Assembly: GCA_963767475.1 (NCBI GenBank)
Contig: CAVYEI010000002.1
Location: 806,001-870,000 of the forward strand
From: WHSW01 sp963767475
GTDB lineage: Bacteria > Actinomycetota > Thermoleophilia > Solirubrobacterales > 70-9
Direction of reading: 5' to 3'
DNA: 64,000 nt
Part shown: positions 1-8,064 of the stretch, one piece after another
How the letters are laid out: every line of letters starts with the position of its first letter
Position numbering within the stretch: the first letter of the stretch is position 1
The notes under the pieces: generated by a model
Database searches by the model: none
Seen by the model: only the letters and a program-made list of their open reading frames with translations
What the model was told of the DNA's origin: nothing
Program-made: the position numbers and the translations under genes

Positions 1-2
1 AG

Positions 3-260
3 ATCCGGGCGCAGGCGACCTCGCTGCTGGCGATCGTCCCCGTCTGCGCGGTCGGCGCCTGGCGTCAGAACCGCTGGGGCAACGTCAGGCTCCGCGACGG
101 GCTCCTGATCGGCGCCCTCTCGCCGCTCGGGGTGCTGGCCGGGGTGCTGGTCTCCAACGCGATCTCCGAGCGCCTGCTCGAGGTCTCGTTCGCCGCTTTG
201 CTGCTGTTGGTGGCCGCGCAGCTCGTCAGGCGGGTGAGCCGTGCTCCAGCGCCCCCTTGA
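3..260 (+). CDS. TauE/SafE-like membrane permease, C-terminal part
   Basis: The window opens inside this gene. The first full codon in frame is at base 3 and TGA closes it at 258-260, leaving the last 85 residues. What is visible is a short charged loop (WRQNRWGNVRLRDG) followed by two hydrophobic helices (GALSPLGVLAGVLVSN and LLEVSFAALLLLVAAQLV) and a short basic tail. This layout fits the C-terminal end of TauE/SafE (sulfite exporter-like, DUF81) permeases, which move small sulfur-containing or organic anions. The substrate cannot be judged from this piece. The 3' end overlaps the convergent HD-domain gene by 35 bases. Confidence 0.6.
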   Translation: MRAQATSLLAIVPVCAVGAWRQNRWGNVRLRDGLLIGALSPLGVLAGVLVSNAISERLLEVSFAALLLLVAAQLVRRVSRAPAPP

Positions 261-1149
261 CCGAGGCGTCGAGCGAGTTGAGCCGGTAGAGCGCCAGCGC
301 CTCGGCGGAGGCAAAGCCGTGCCCGGCGCCCACGGGGCGGCCGGATTGACGTGCGCGCCCGGGTCCGGCGTCGGGACCGTGGTGTGAGAGCACGCAGTTG
401 AGCAGCGCCAGCCGCCGCTCCGATTCCAGGCCGGTGGCCGCGGCGCCGACGATCTCGGCGCCGATCGCGAGGTGACCGAGCATCCGGCCCTCGTCGGTGA
501 GCCCGAACTCAGCTCCATAGGTGAACTCGCGCGCTCGGCCGGCGTCGTGGACGATCGCCGCCGCCATCAGCAGGTCGGAGTCGAGGCGCGGATGGAGAAC
601 ACAGGTCTCGAGCACCAGCGTCGCGACCGCGACCGTGTGCTCGAGCAGCCCCCCGATGTAGGCGTGGTGCGATCGTCGCGTGCAGGGCGCGCGGCGAAAC
701 TCCGCCGCCAGGGGGCCGCCGAAGACGACCCCGTCGACGACCGCCCTCAGCCCCGGATCGTGGATCTCGCGTGCGAGGTGCTCGAGAAAGCCTTCGAGCT
801 CCTCGGCGGATCGGTAGGCGGTCGGCAGGAACTCGGCCGGATCGAAGCTGCCGGGCTCCAGCCGGCGGACGTCCTCGATCTCGGCCACGATCTCGCCGCG
901 GAAGCGCTCGACCTTGCCGCGCACGGCGATCGCGTCGCCGGCCTCGAAGCGCAGCCCGAGCCGGTCTGCGTCGCGGAAGGCGCGCGCGGCGACGGCACCG
1001 CTTCGGTCGCGCAATCGAAGCGAGAGGTAGGCAGAGCCGTTGCGCGCCGTCTGGCGCTCCTTGGAGACACACGCGTAGCGGCCCTCGAAGCGCTGCCCGG
1101 GACGCAGCTCGGCGACCTGGGGGTGAATCTGCGCGACCGCCGCTTCCAT
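226..1149 (-). CDS. OB-fold/HD-domain nuclease, YhaM-like
   Basis: Predicted 307-residue protein with an N-terminal OB fold (about residues 15-100, GQRFEGRYACVSKERQ onward) and a C-terminal HD phosphohydrolase domain. The metal-binding pattern is visible as an H in LLEHTVAVA, then IVHDAGR and SHHG. This pairing is typical of YhaM/CBF1-type 3'-5' exoribonucleases, which trim RNA or single-stranded DNA in the cytoplasm. The ATG at 1149 was chosen because the frame continues upstream to 1263 only by running through the start of the divergent PAC2 gene; that extra stretch is proline-rich and lacks family character. A paralogue lies at 51386-52414. Activity is inferred from domain order. Confidence 0.75.
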   Translation of the reverse strand: MEAAVAQIHPQVAELRPGQRFEGRYACVSKERQTARNGSAYLSLRLRDRSGAVAARAFRDADRLGLRFEAGDAIAVRGKVERFRGEIVAEIEDVRRLEPGSFDPAEFLPTAYRSAEELEGFLEHLAREIHDPGLRAVVDGVVFGGPLAAEFRRAPCTRRSHHAYIGGLLEHTVAVATLVLETCVLHPRLDSDLLMAAAIVHDAGRAREFTYGAEFGLTDEGRMLGHLAIGAEIVGAAATGLESERRLALLNCVLSHHGPDAGPGRARQSGRPVGAGHGFASAEALALYRLNSLDASVKGALEHGSPA

Positions 1150-1205
1150 CCATCGATCTTGCCCGGCGACGCGGACGAGACGGCGTGGGCCAAGCGCGCG
1201 CCCGG

Positions 1206-1211
1206 TAGGCT
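1206..1211 (+). promoter_or_regulatory. -10 box of a leaderless promoter
   Basis: TAGGCT stands six bases before the GTG start at 1218, with no Shine-Dalgarno sequence between. This spacing puts the transcription start at or next to the first base of the start codon. Confidence 0.5.
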
Positions 1212-1217
1212 CGCTGT

Positions 1218-2102
1218 GTGGAGGCGCTGAAGTGGGAGGGGGATCCGCCGGAGCTCCGCTCACCGGTCCTGGTGGCGGCCTTCGCCGGCTGGAACGACGC
1301 CGCGAGCGCGGCGACCACCGCGCTCGATGCGATCGCGGTCGCGCTCGATGCGGAGGCGGTCGCCGAGATCGACCCGGAGGAGTTCTACGACTTCCAGGTC
1401 ACGCGGCCGACGATCCGGATGACCGAAGGCCAGGCCCGCGAGGTCGACTGGCCGGCCAACACGATCCTGGCCGCCAGCGCGCCAACGGCCGAGCGCGACC
1501 TGGTGCTGATCTCCGGGGTCGAGCCGAACCTGCGCTGGCGCACCTTTGCCGAGGCGGTGATCGAGGCCGCCGAGCGCTTCCAGGTCGAAATGGTCGTCAC
1601 CCTCGGCGCCCTGCTCGCCGACGTGCCGCACACGCGCGCCGTGCCGATCACCGGGCTCGCCTCCGACCCCGAGCTGGTCGAGCGCCTCTCGCTCAGCCGC
1701 TCCAGCTACGAGGGGCCGACCGGGATCGTCGGCATCGTCCACGACGCCTGCCGCCGCCGCGGGATGACCTCGGCCAGCCTCTGGGCGGCCGTCCCCCACT
1801 ACGTCGCCGCGGTCCCCAACCCGAAGGCGGCGCTGGCGCTGCTGAGGCGCCTGGAGGGTTTCACCGGAATCGCGATCGAGGCCTCCGATCTGGAGGAAGA
1901 GATGGACCGCTTCGACACCCAGGTCGACCGCGCGGTCGCATCCAACCCCGAGATCGAAGAGCTCGTCCGCCGGCTCGAGGCAGAGCAGGCCGACGAGACC
2001 GAGTTCGAGGCCCAGGACATGCCCTCCGGCGACACGATCGCCGACGACTTCCAGCGCTTCCTGCGCCAGCGATCCGACGAGCACGAGGGCCCGCCGAAGT
2101 AG
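1218..2102 (+). CDS. PAC2 family protein
   Basis: 294-residue cytosolic protein of the PAC2 (proteasome assembly chaperone 2-like) family. Diagnostic stretches are LVAAFAGWNDAASAATTAL near the N-terminus, VVTLGALLADVPHTR in the middle and TSASLWAAVPHYVAAVPNPK further on, followed by an acidic helical tail with a potential coiled coil (about residues 225-260). Actinobacterial PAC2 proteins are often found in genomes with a 20S proteasome or Pup system, but a direct role in assembly is not established here. The GTG at 1218 is preceded by a TAGGCT box and by the divergent HD nuclease, so the pair shares a short control region. Confidence 0.85.
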   Translation: MEALKWEGDPPELRSPVLVAAFAGWNDAASAATTALDAIAVALDAEAVAEIDPEEFYDFQVTRPTIRMTEGQAREVDWPANTILAASAPTAERDLVLISGVEPNLRWRTFAEAVIEAAERFQVEMVVTLGALLADVPHTRAVPITGLASDPELVERLSLSRSSYEGPTGIVGIVHDACRRRGMTSASLWAAVPHYVAAVPNPKAALALLRRLEGFTGIAIEASDLEEEMDRFDTQVDRAVASNPEIEELVRRLEAEQADETEFEAQDMPSGDTIADDFQRFLRQRSDEHEGPPK

Positions 2103-2156
2103 CGGCTACGCCTCGAATTAGGCGCCTCAACAGCGGCGCGGCTCGGCTACGCCTCG
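2103..2156. repeat. short intergenic direct repeat
   Basis: The 13-base word CGGCTACGCCTCG occurs at 2103-2115 and again at 2144-2156, 41 bases apart, around the sequence GGCGCCTCAAC. It fills the gap between the convergent PAC2 and helicase genes. A related arrangement with the same GCGCCTCAAC core and about 42-base spacing occurs at 26100-26195. Confidence 0.5.
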
Positions 2157-5100
2157 CTGGCCGGGCAGATCAACCGGTAGTCACACCAGGAGCAGATCTC
2201 ATATGAAGGGCGGGGCTCGAAGTCCTGCTCGGTGATCCCGCCGGCGACCTCGAGCACGGTGCGCTCGACCCGCTCGGCGTCGTCGGGCTCGGGGCTGAGC
2301 GAGACGCGCTCGTCGGCGAGCACGTACCAGTAGCTGCCGGTGCTGACCTCGATCTCCCAGGCCTCGCGGGCGCCGAGCCGGTAGAGCGCCAGCTGCACGT
2401 CGCCGGTCAACTTCGGGCCGGAGCCGGGGTCGCCGGTCTTGTAGTCGATCACCTCGTAGCCCCCGTCGGGTAGCGCGTCGACGCGATCGACGCGGCCGCG
2501 GAGCTGGTGCGGCCCGATCGCGAAGGAGAAGTTGCGCTCCAGCCACACCGGGCGCGACTCGGAGCGCAGGTGGTGTTGGTGATAGCGGGCCAGAGCAGCG
2601 ACCGCGCGGTCGCGGTACTGAAGCTCGTCGTCGGTGGCGCCGAAGCCCTGGCGGCGCCAGCCCGCCTCGAACAGCCCCAGCAAGCGCTCGAGGCCGCCGG
2701 CCGGGGCCGAGTACGGCTCCACCCCACGGGACGCGGCGCGCATCTCCTCGGCGTGGAACTTGTCGAGCACCTGGTGGATCAGGATCCCGAAGCGCTGGTT
2801 GATCGTCGGCTCCTGCGGGATCGCGAACACGCGGGCGAACTTGTATTTCAGCGGGCAGGTCCGGTAGAGGTCGATGTCGGTGGCCGAGAGCCCGAGGCCG
2901 CCCTTTCGCCGCGGCAGGAACTGCTCCAGCGAGGGCTCGCGCCGCGCCGCTACCTGGGCGCGGCGAGCGCCGCGCTCGCGCTCCTCGCCGAGCACGTACT
3001 CGTCCAGCGACGAAGCCTCGATCGCCATCCGCTGCTCCGGGGTGGCGACCCGGCCGAGGAGCTCGTTGATCGCCTCGATCGCGTCCGGCGCCGGCTCCGA
3101 CCCGGGGCTCTGGATCAGCGCCGCGAGCTTGACCAGCTCGAGGTAGCGGGCGATCGCCGCGTTGACGTCGTCGACCGTGTCGAGGCGCATCTCCGAGACC
3201 GCCGAGCCGGCCTTCCACGACGCTTCCAGGACCTCGTCGCGGAGCATCCGGTAGGTCGAGTGCAGCCCCTCCGCCGGCCCGAAGAGCTCCTCCTCGTGGA
3301 TCTCCTCCTCGGCTCCGTGGACCTCGCGGGCGGCGCGGTAGATCCGCGATGGGGCCGTGCGGCCCTCCTCGGGACGATCGGGCCAGGAGAGCACCAGGGC
3401 GAGGCGGGCGCGGGTCATCGCCACGTGGGCGAGCATCAGCCGCCGCTCCGCGGTCAGCTCGTCGCCGGGTTCGGGCAGCTGCTCGGCGATCAGCTCGTCG
3501 GGAATCCAGGAGTCCTCCCAGTGGCGGGCGGCGACCGCGCCGCTGCGCAGGCCGAGCAGATAAACGTGGTCGAACTCGAAGCCCTTGACCTGCTCGGGCT
3601 CGGCGACCATCACCGCCCCCGGGATCGGCCCGTCGCAGTCGTCGCCGCCGAGCTCGCCGGCCTCGGCGACGGCGTTCAGATGGCGGACGAAGTCGCGGAC
3701 CGAGCCGCGCGGCTCGCGTCTTGACCAGTCGGCGGCGAGCTCGGCAAGCCGCGAGAGGTTGACCAGGCGCTCGGCGGTCTCGGGGCTGGCGGCGAACAGC
3801 CGGTGGCGGCGCAGCCCCACCCGCTCGATCAGCCGGCGGACGAAGACGTCGGCGCGCATCTGCTCGAGCGCGTTGGCGGCGGCTCGGTGCAGGCGCAGGA
3901 ACGTCTGGATCCGGTCGCGCGCCTCGGGCGGGAGCTGGGGGCTCTCGAGCGCGGCCTCGAGCGCCGAGATCATGTCGAGCTTGCGCCGCCGGGCGATCGT
4001 CGTCACCTTCGCCAGGTCGACCGAGCGCAGGCCGGCGGGCGGGCGCGTGAGCGTCCGTACGACGGCGGCGGCGTCGCCGGGGTCGGCGAGCATCCGCAGC
4101 CAGGCGAGCACGTCGCGGACCTCCGGCCGCTGGAAGAAGGCCGAGTCGCCGGCAAAGCGGAAAGGCACGCTGCGCTCCTCCAGGGCCGCCGCGACCAGCC
4201 TCCCCTCGCGCCAGCCCGAGCCGGCGATCACGCAGATGCGCTCGGCGCGAACCTCGCCGGCGGCAAGCAGGTGCTCGACCTCCCGAGCGACGGCCTGTGC
4301 CTGAGCGCGGTCGTTCTCACAGCGCCAGAACCGGGTCACCCCGGGCGTCCGCAGCGACTCGCCGAGATCGATCTCTCCTACCCCGGGATGGGCTGCGCGA
4401 AAGGCGTCGAGCGCCGCCTCGCCGGCACCGCGAAAGCGTCTCGTCGCCTGCGCCGGATCGCCGGCGCAGACCAGGTTGCCGTGCGCGCCGACGGCTTCGA
4501 GCACCGCCCGGTGCGCGATCCCGGCGTCCTCGAGCTCGTCGACGAGCACGTGGGCGAACCGCTCGGCGACCTCGTCGGCGACGTCGGCGCGGTTGGCGAG
4601 CAGCTTGCCGAGCTCGAGCACCAGGTCACCGCCGTCGAGGCTGCCTGCCTCGCGCAGGATGCGGTCGTGGCGGGCATAGAGGTCGGCGAACTCGATCTCG
4701 CGCTCGGCCCGCTCGCGCTCGGCGGCGCTGGAAGCGGCGCGCTCGCCGGCGACCGCGCGCTCGCGCAGCGCCGAGGGCGCGACCGACTCCGCCTTCAGCA
4801 GGTCGACCCGGCGCAACAGGCGCGCCAGCAGCCCGGCGGGGTTGCCGCGGATCTCGTGGCGACGCAGGGGGAGCTCGTCGAGGCGGTCGAGCAGGATCGC
4901 CAGGCGGTCGGCGGGCCCGACGGTGGTGAAGAACGGATCGAGTCCCGCCTCGGTCGAGTACTCGCGCAGCAGGGCCTCGGCCGCCTCCTCATAGGTATGG
5001 ATCCAGAGCTCCTCGTGCGGGCGGTCGAGGAGGGTCTCGGCGCGCTCGCGAAGCTGAGCGCGCGCCGCGCGCGACCGGGTGAGGACGAGAACGTGCTCGG

Positions 5101-5260
5101 GGCGGGTGCCGCGGTCGCTGAGCGCCTCGAGCCGCAGCGCCAAGGCCTCGGTGCGCCCCGAGCCCGCCTGGCCGAGGAGCAGCAACGGGCCCTCGCCGTG
5201 CGCGGCGACGGCGCGCTGCGCATCGGTGGGCGTGTGGCCGTTCGGGGGCACCGTCCTCAT
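2147..5260 (-). CDS. UvrD-like helicase fused to RecB-type nuclease (AdnB/AddB-like)
   Basis: About 1037 residues. The N-terminal part is a superfamily 1 motor: GQAGSGRT (residues 30-37) at the Walker A position, VDELEDAG at motif II, GDPAQATRRFRGA at motif III, VKGFEFDHVYLLGL at motif V and VAMTRARLALVL at motif VI. The C-terminal part is a PD-(D/E)XK nuclease with GILIHQVLDKFH and VIDYKTG, plus four cysteines (YRTCPLKY, then CSWCDYRLIC) laid out as for an iron-sulfur cluster in AddB/AdnB/Cas4. Such proteins resect double-strand breaks. Walker A carries Arg in place of the catalytic Lys and motif II has E for Q, so the motor may be weak or vestigial, with a partner elsewhere. The start at 5260 avoids overlap with the divergent gene; 5269 and 5308 are alternatives. 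Confidence 0.85.
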   Translation of the reverse strand: MRTVPPNGHTPTDAQRAVAAHGEGPLLLLGQAGSGRTEALALRLEALSDRGTRPEHVLVLTRSRAARAQLRERAETLLDRPHEELWIHTYEEAAEALLREYSTEAGLDPFFTTVGPADRLAILLDRLDELPLRRHEIRGNPAGLLARLLRRVDLLKAESVAPSALRERAVAGERAASSAAERERAEREIEFADLYARHDRILREAGSLDGGDLVLELGKLLANRADVADEVAERFAHVLVDELEDAGIAHRAVLEAVGAHGNLVCAGDPAQATRRFRGAGEAALDAFRAAHPGVGEIDLGESLRTPGVTRFWRCENDRAQAQAVAREVEHLLAAGEVRAERICVIAGSGWREGRLVAAALEERSVPFRFAGDSAFFQRPEVRDVLAWLRMLADPGDAAAVVRTLTRPPAGLRSVDLAKVTTIARRRKLDMISALEAALESPQLPPEARDRIQTFLRLHRAAANALEQMRADVFVRRLIERVGLRRHRLFAASPETAERLVNLSRLAELAADWSRREPRGSVRDFVRHLNAVAEAGELGGDDCDGPIPGAVMVAEPEQVKGFEFDHVYLLGLRSGAVAARHWEDSWIPDELIAEQLPEPGDELTAERRLMLAHVAMTRARLALVLSWPDRPEEGRTAPSRIYRAAREVHGAEEEIHEEELFGPAEGLHSTYRMLRDEVLEASWKAGSAVSEMRLDTVDDVNAAIARYLELVKLAALIQSPGSEPAPDAIEAINELLGRVATPEQRMAIEASSLDEYVLGEERERGARRAQVAARREPSLEQFLPRRKGGLGLSATDIDLYRTCPLKYKFARVFAIPQEPTINQRFGILIHQVLDKFHAEEMRAASRGVEPYSAPAGGLERLLGLFEAGWRRQGFGATDDELQYRDRAVAALARYHQHHLRSESRPVWLERNFSFAIGPHQLRGRVDRVDALPDGGYEVIDYKTGDPGSGPKLTGDVQLALYRLGAREAWEIEVSTGSYWYVLADERVSLSPEPDDAERVERTVLEVAGGITEQDFEPRPSYEICSWCDYRLICPASEA

Positions 5261-5263
5261 GTC

Positions 5264-5269
5264 TAGCAT
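5264..5269 (+). promoter_or_regulatory. -10 box of a leaderless promoter
   Basis: TAGCAT lies seven bases before the ATG at 5277. The opposite-strand gene begins within a few bases, so control signals for both genes are compressed into this spot. Confidence 0.45.
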
Positions 5270-5276
5270 GGCCGGG

Positions 5277-6137
5277 ATGGCCGGATTGGAGCATGCGGGA
5301 CTGCCCACCGACGCCTGGCTCGAAGCCTGCCGGCGGATGGTCGGCGCGCAGGCCGAGATCTACGCCCGCACCCGGGGGATCAGCGCCCGCACCGAGTACG
5401 CGGGAATCGGCGAGGGTGGCGACCGCTCGCTGGTGATCGACCGCGAGGCGGAGGAGATCGTGTTCGGCGAACTCGAGCGCCTGCACGCGGCCGGGGCGCA
5501 GTTCACGGCGATCTCGGAGGAGCGCGGCGAGCGCGTCTTCGGCGACGGCTCATCACCGAACCGCGTGGTCATCGACCCGATCGACGGCTCGCTCAACGCG
5601 CGCCGCACGTTGCCCACGTTCGCGCTCAGCATCGCGGTCGCCTCCGGCCCCTCGATGGCCGACGTCGACTTCGGCTTCGTCCACGATTTCGGCGCCGGCG
5701 AGGACTTCGTCGCCGAACGCGGCGCCGGAGCGACGCTCGACGGCGAGCCGGTCCTCGCACACGGCCCCGGTTACGGGCTCGAGCTGGTCGGGCTCGAGGC
5801 GGCCAAGCCCGAGCGGATCCTGCCGATCGTCGCCGGGCTGCAGGGCAAGGCCTATCGCTGCCGCGCCGTCGGCTCGCTCGCGATCACGCTCAGCTACGTC
5901 GCCGCGGGCAGATTCGACGGCATGCTCAGCGCTCGGCCGTCGCGCTCGGTCGACATCGCCGCGGCGCAGCTGATCGCGCGCGAGGCGGGAGCGAGTGTCA
6001 AGTTCGGCGAGCACACCCCCGACGAGGTCGACCTCGGGCTCGACGCCCGGTTTCCGATTGCCGCGGCGCTCGACGAGGAGATGCTCGGGACACTGCTCGA
6101 AATTCAGCGCGACGCGATGGCTGAGGAGCAAGCGTGA
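5277..6137 (+). CDS. inositol monophosphatase family protein
   Basis: 286 residues with the FIG superfamily metal sites: SEERGE (first acidic ligands), DPIDGS at residues 100-105 (family form DPxDGT) and SVDIAAAQLIAREAGA near the C-terminus (family form WDxAAxxLI). These bind two or three Mg ions that hydrolyse small phosphate esters such as inositol phosphates, fructose bisphosphate or PAP; the substrate is not resolved. The motif has Ser instead of the common Thr and no Trp in the last motif. ATG at 5277 was chosen for its position seven bases after TAGCAT; 5259 and 5268 are in-frame alternatives. It overlaps the next gene by four bases (GTGA), implying translational coupling. Confidence 0.85.
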   Translation: MAGLEHAGLPTDAWLEACRRMVGAQAEIYARTRGISARTEYAGIGEGGDRSLVIDREAEEIVFGELERLHAAGAQFTAISEERGERVFGDGSSPNRVVIDPIDGSLNARRTLPTFALSIAVASGPSMADVDFGFVHDFGAGEDFVAERGAGATLDGEPVLAHGPGYGLELVGLEAAKPERILPIVAGLQGKAYRCRAVGSLAITLSYVAAGRFDGMLSARPSRSVDIAAAQLIAREAGASVKFGEHTPDEVDLGLDARFPIAAALDEEMLGTLLEIQRDAMAEEQA

Positions 6138-7225
6138 GCCGGGTGGTCGACTGGGGCCTCGGCGAACGCGCCGCGGCGACCGTGATCGCGGGGCTTCCCG
6201 GACTTCCCGGCGGCGGCGGGCAGCCGGCGAGCGGCGGCTACTCGGCCGCCGAGGTCGAGACCGCCTGTGCCGACGCGATCGTGACCGCCGCTGAGTACGC
6301 GGAACTGGGCGCGGTCGCCGCGCCGCCGGTGCCGGAGCTGATCGACCGCCGGGCCTGGGCCCGAAACGCGCTCGCCACGCTCGCCGAGGCGGCGGCCCCG
6401 CTGGAGGAGCGGCTCGCCGCCGACCGCAGCCTCCCCGGACCGCTGGGCCCGATCGCCCGGCGCGGTGTCGGGGCCGCGATCGGCACCGAGGCAGGGCTCG
6501 CCGCGGGCTATGCCGCCAAGCGGGTGCTCGGCCAGTACGACGTCGCCATGTTCGGGCCACTGCGCCCGGCGCGGCTCCTGTTCGTGGCCGAGAACATGGA
6601 CGCGGCCCGGCGCAACCTCGACGCCGACCGCGATCTCTTCCTGCGCTGGGTCGCCCTGCACGAGACCACGCACGTGATCCAGTTCGAGCGAGTCGAGTGG
6701 CTCGCCGCCCACATGCGCACCCTGGCGGCCGGGCTGATCGAGGGAGCCGCCGAGGGCCTCGACGCGGCTTCGATCGCCGCGATCGGCCGGCGACTGCTGC
6801 GTGACCCGCGCGAGCTCGTACGGGCCCTGCTGCGCGGCGAGCTCGCCCGCACGCTCGCCGACCCGACGCGGCGGGCGCTGCTCGACCGCCTGCAGGCGAC
6901 GATGTCGGTGATCGAGGGTCACGCCGAGCACGTGATGGACGCCTGCGCCGCCGACCACGGGCCCGAGCTCGACCAGCTTCGCCGGCGCCTCGACCAGCGC
7001 CGCGCTCGCCGCGGCGGGCTCGGCGAGCTGATCGCCCGGCTGCTCGGCATGGACCTGAAGCTGCGCCAGTACGAGGCCGGCAAGGCCTTCTGCGACGCGG
7101 TCGTCGAGGAGGCCGGTCGCGACGCCCTGCGGATCGTCTGGCGCTCGCCCGCCGACCTTCCCGACCTGGCCGAGCTCGAAGCGCCCACGCGCTGGCTCGA
7201 TCGGGTCGCGGCGGTACCCGCTTGA
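6134..7225 (+). CDS. zinc-dependent metalloprotease-like protein, DUF2342 (F420 biosynthesis-associated)
   Basis: 363 residues. The HExxH zinc motif is HETTH at residues 176-180 in the context FLRWVALHETTHVIQFE, which is characteristic of the DUF2342 / 'coenzyme F420 biosynthesis-associated' zincin family of Actinobacteria. A preceding stretch (GPLRPARLLFVAENM) is also family-typical, and long helical regions follow. The name comes from gene co-occurrence, not proven function; proteolytic activity is inferred from the motif. The GTG start at 6134 overlaps the stop of the phosphatase gene, so the two are one transcription unit. Confidence 0.85.
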   Translation: MSRVVDWGLGERAAATVIAGLPGLPGGGGQPASGGYSAAEVETACADAIVTAAEYAELGAVAAPPVPELIDRRAWARNALATLAEAAAPLEERLAADRSLPGPLGPIARRGVGAAIGTEAGLAAGYAAKRVLGQYDVAMFGPLRPARLLFVAENMDAARRNLDADRDLFLRWVALHETTHVIQFERVEWLAAHMRTLAAGLIEGAAEGLDAASIAAIGRRLLRDPRELVRALLRGELARTLADPTRRALLDRLQATMSVIEGHAEHVMDACAADHGPELDQLRRRLDQRRARRGGLGELIARLLGMDLKLRQYEAGKAFCDAVVEEAGRDALRIVWRSPADLPDLAELEAPTRWLDRVAAVPA

Positions 7226-7299
7226 TCAGGCGGTAACGACCTGTTCACGGCCCGCGTGTAACTCGGAGCTAGGCTCAGGGTACAAACAGGTGTTCGCTT

Positions 7300-7308
7300 T
7301 GCTATGGT
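7300..7308 (+). promoter_or_regulatory. extended -10 promoter element
   Basis: TGCTATGGT is an extended -10 (TG, one base, TATGGT at 7303-7308) upstream of the basic protein gene at 7367. The leader that would follow is about 50 bases and carries a clear ribosome binding site, so this promoter differs from the leaderless ones elsewhere in the window. Confidence 0.5.
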
Positions 7309-7366
7309 GAACATCGTTAGTACTAAGGAAGTTAGAAACGAACGAAACCCAGAGGGGTTGATGTAA

Positions 7367-7897
7367 ATGGCCACCACCGCCAAGAGCACCCGCACCAACA
7401 ACACCACCGCCAAGCCGAAGACCGCGACGACGCCGAAGAGCGACACCGCGCAGGTCAAGGAGGGCGTCACCAAGGCCCGCCACGGCGCCGCTTCGATCGC
7501 CTTCACGGCCGCCGAGCGCGCTGTCGACGTTCCCGTCGGCGCTGCGCTGACGATCCGTGACCGGGTCGAAGACGTGATCGAGCCCTGGACCAGCGAGACG
7601 ACTCGCGAGCGCGAGCTCAAGAGCCTCCGCACGCAGGTCACCCGCGAGCTCAACAAGTTCGAGCGTCGCGGCGGCCAGGCCCGCCGCAAGGCGAGCCAGC
7701 GCGTCCGCTCCACCCGCAACAAGGTCGAGCGCGAGGTCAAGAGCCGTCGGCGCGAGGTCGAGAAGGCCGTCAAGGAGAACCGCCGCGAGGTCGAGAAGGC
7801 GGTCAAGCAGAACCGCACCAAGGCCGAGCAGCAGCTGAAGAAGGCCCGCACCACCGTTCAGAAGCGGGTCCCGGCGCTCTCCTCGAACGCCGCCTAG
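7367..7897 (+). CDS. Lys/Arg/Ala-rich repetitive protein, possible nucleoid- or envelope-associated
   Basis: 176 residues. The N-terminal 30 residues are Thr/Lys/Ala-rich and look disordered. A middle part (ASIAFTAAERAVDVPVGAA) resembles the amphipathic start of phasin- or HBHA-like helices. The C-terminal half is a charged coiled coil built from repeats of the type REVEKAVKENRREVEKAVKQ. Its net charge is strongly positive. Such composition fits DNA, polyphosphate or heparin binding, but no family is certain. A strong site AGAGGGG (7351-7357) precedes the ATG by nine bases, an extended -10 lies further up, and a perfect terminator follows, so the gene is monocistronic and probably well expressed. 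Confidence 0.75.
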   Translation: MATTAKSTRTNNTTAKPKTATTPKSDTAQVKEGVTKARHGAASIAFTAAERAVDVPVGAALTIRDRVEDVIEPWTSETTRERELKSLRTQVTRELNKFERRGGQARRKASQRVRSTRNKVEREVKSRRREVEKAVKENRREVEKAVKQNRTKAEQQLKKARTTVQKRVPALSSNAA

Positions 7898-7995
7898 CAC
7901 CGCTTAGCCCGGACCGCCGCTTGAGGTTGGCGGCACGTCCGGAGTAGCTGTCCGCAGCGTCTTTGGCGGGCAGACACACAGCAACCTCTCCTCCC

Positions 7996-8031
7996 GCGAT
8001 CGACCGGCACTCGTGCCGGTCGATCGCTTTT
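7996..8031 (+). terminator. rho-independent terminator
   Basis: Perfect inverted repeat: GCGATCGACCGGCAC (7996-8010) pairs with GTGCCGGTCGATCGC (8013-8027) across TC (in practice a slightly larger loop), followed by TTTT at 8028-8031. It ends the basic-protein transcript and lies about 30 bases before mrp. Confidence 0.9.
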
Positions 8032-8064
8032 GTGGGGGCGGCTGTCAGACTGAAGGCGATGGCA

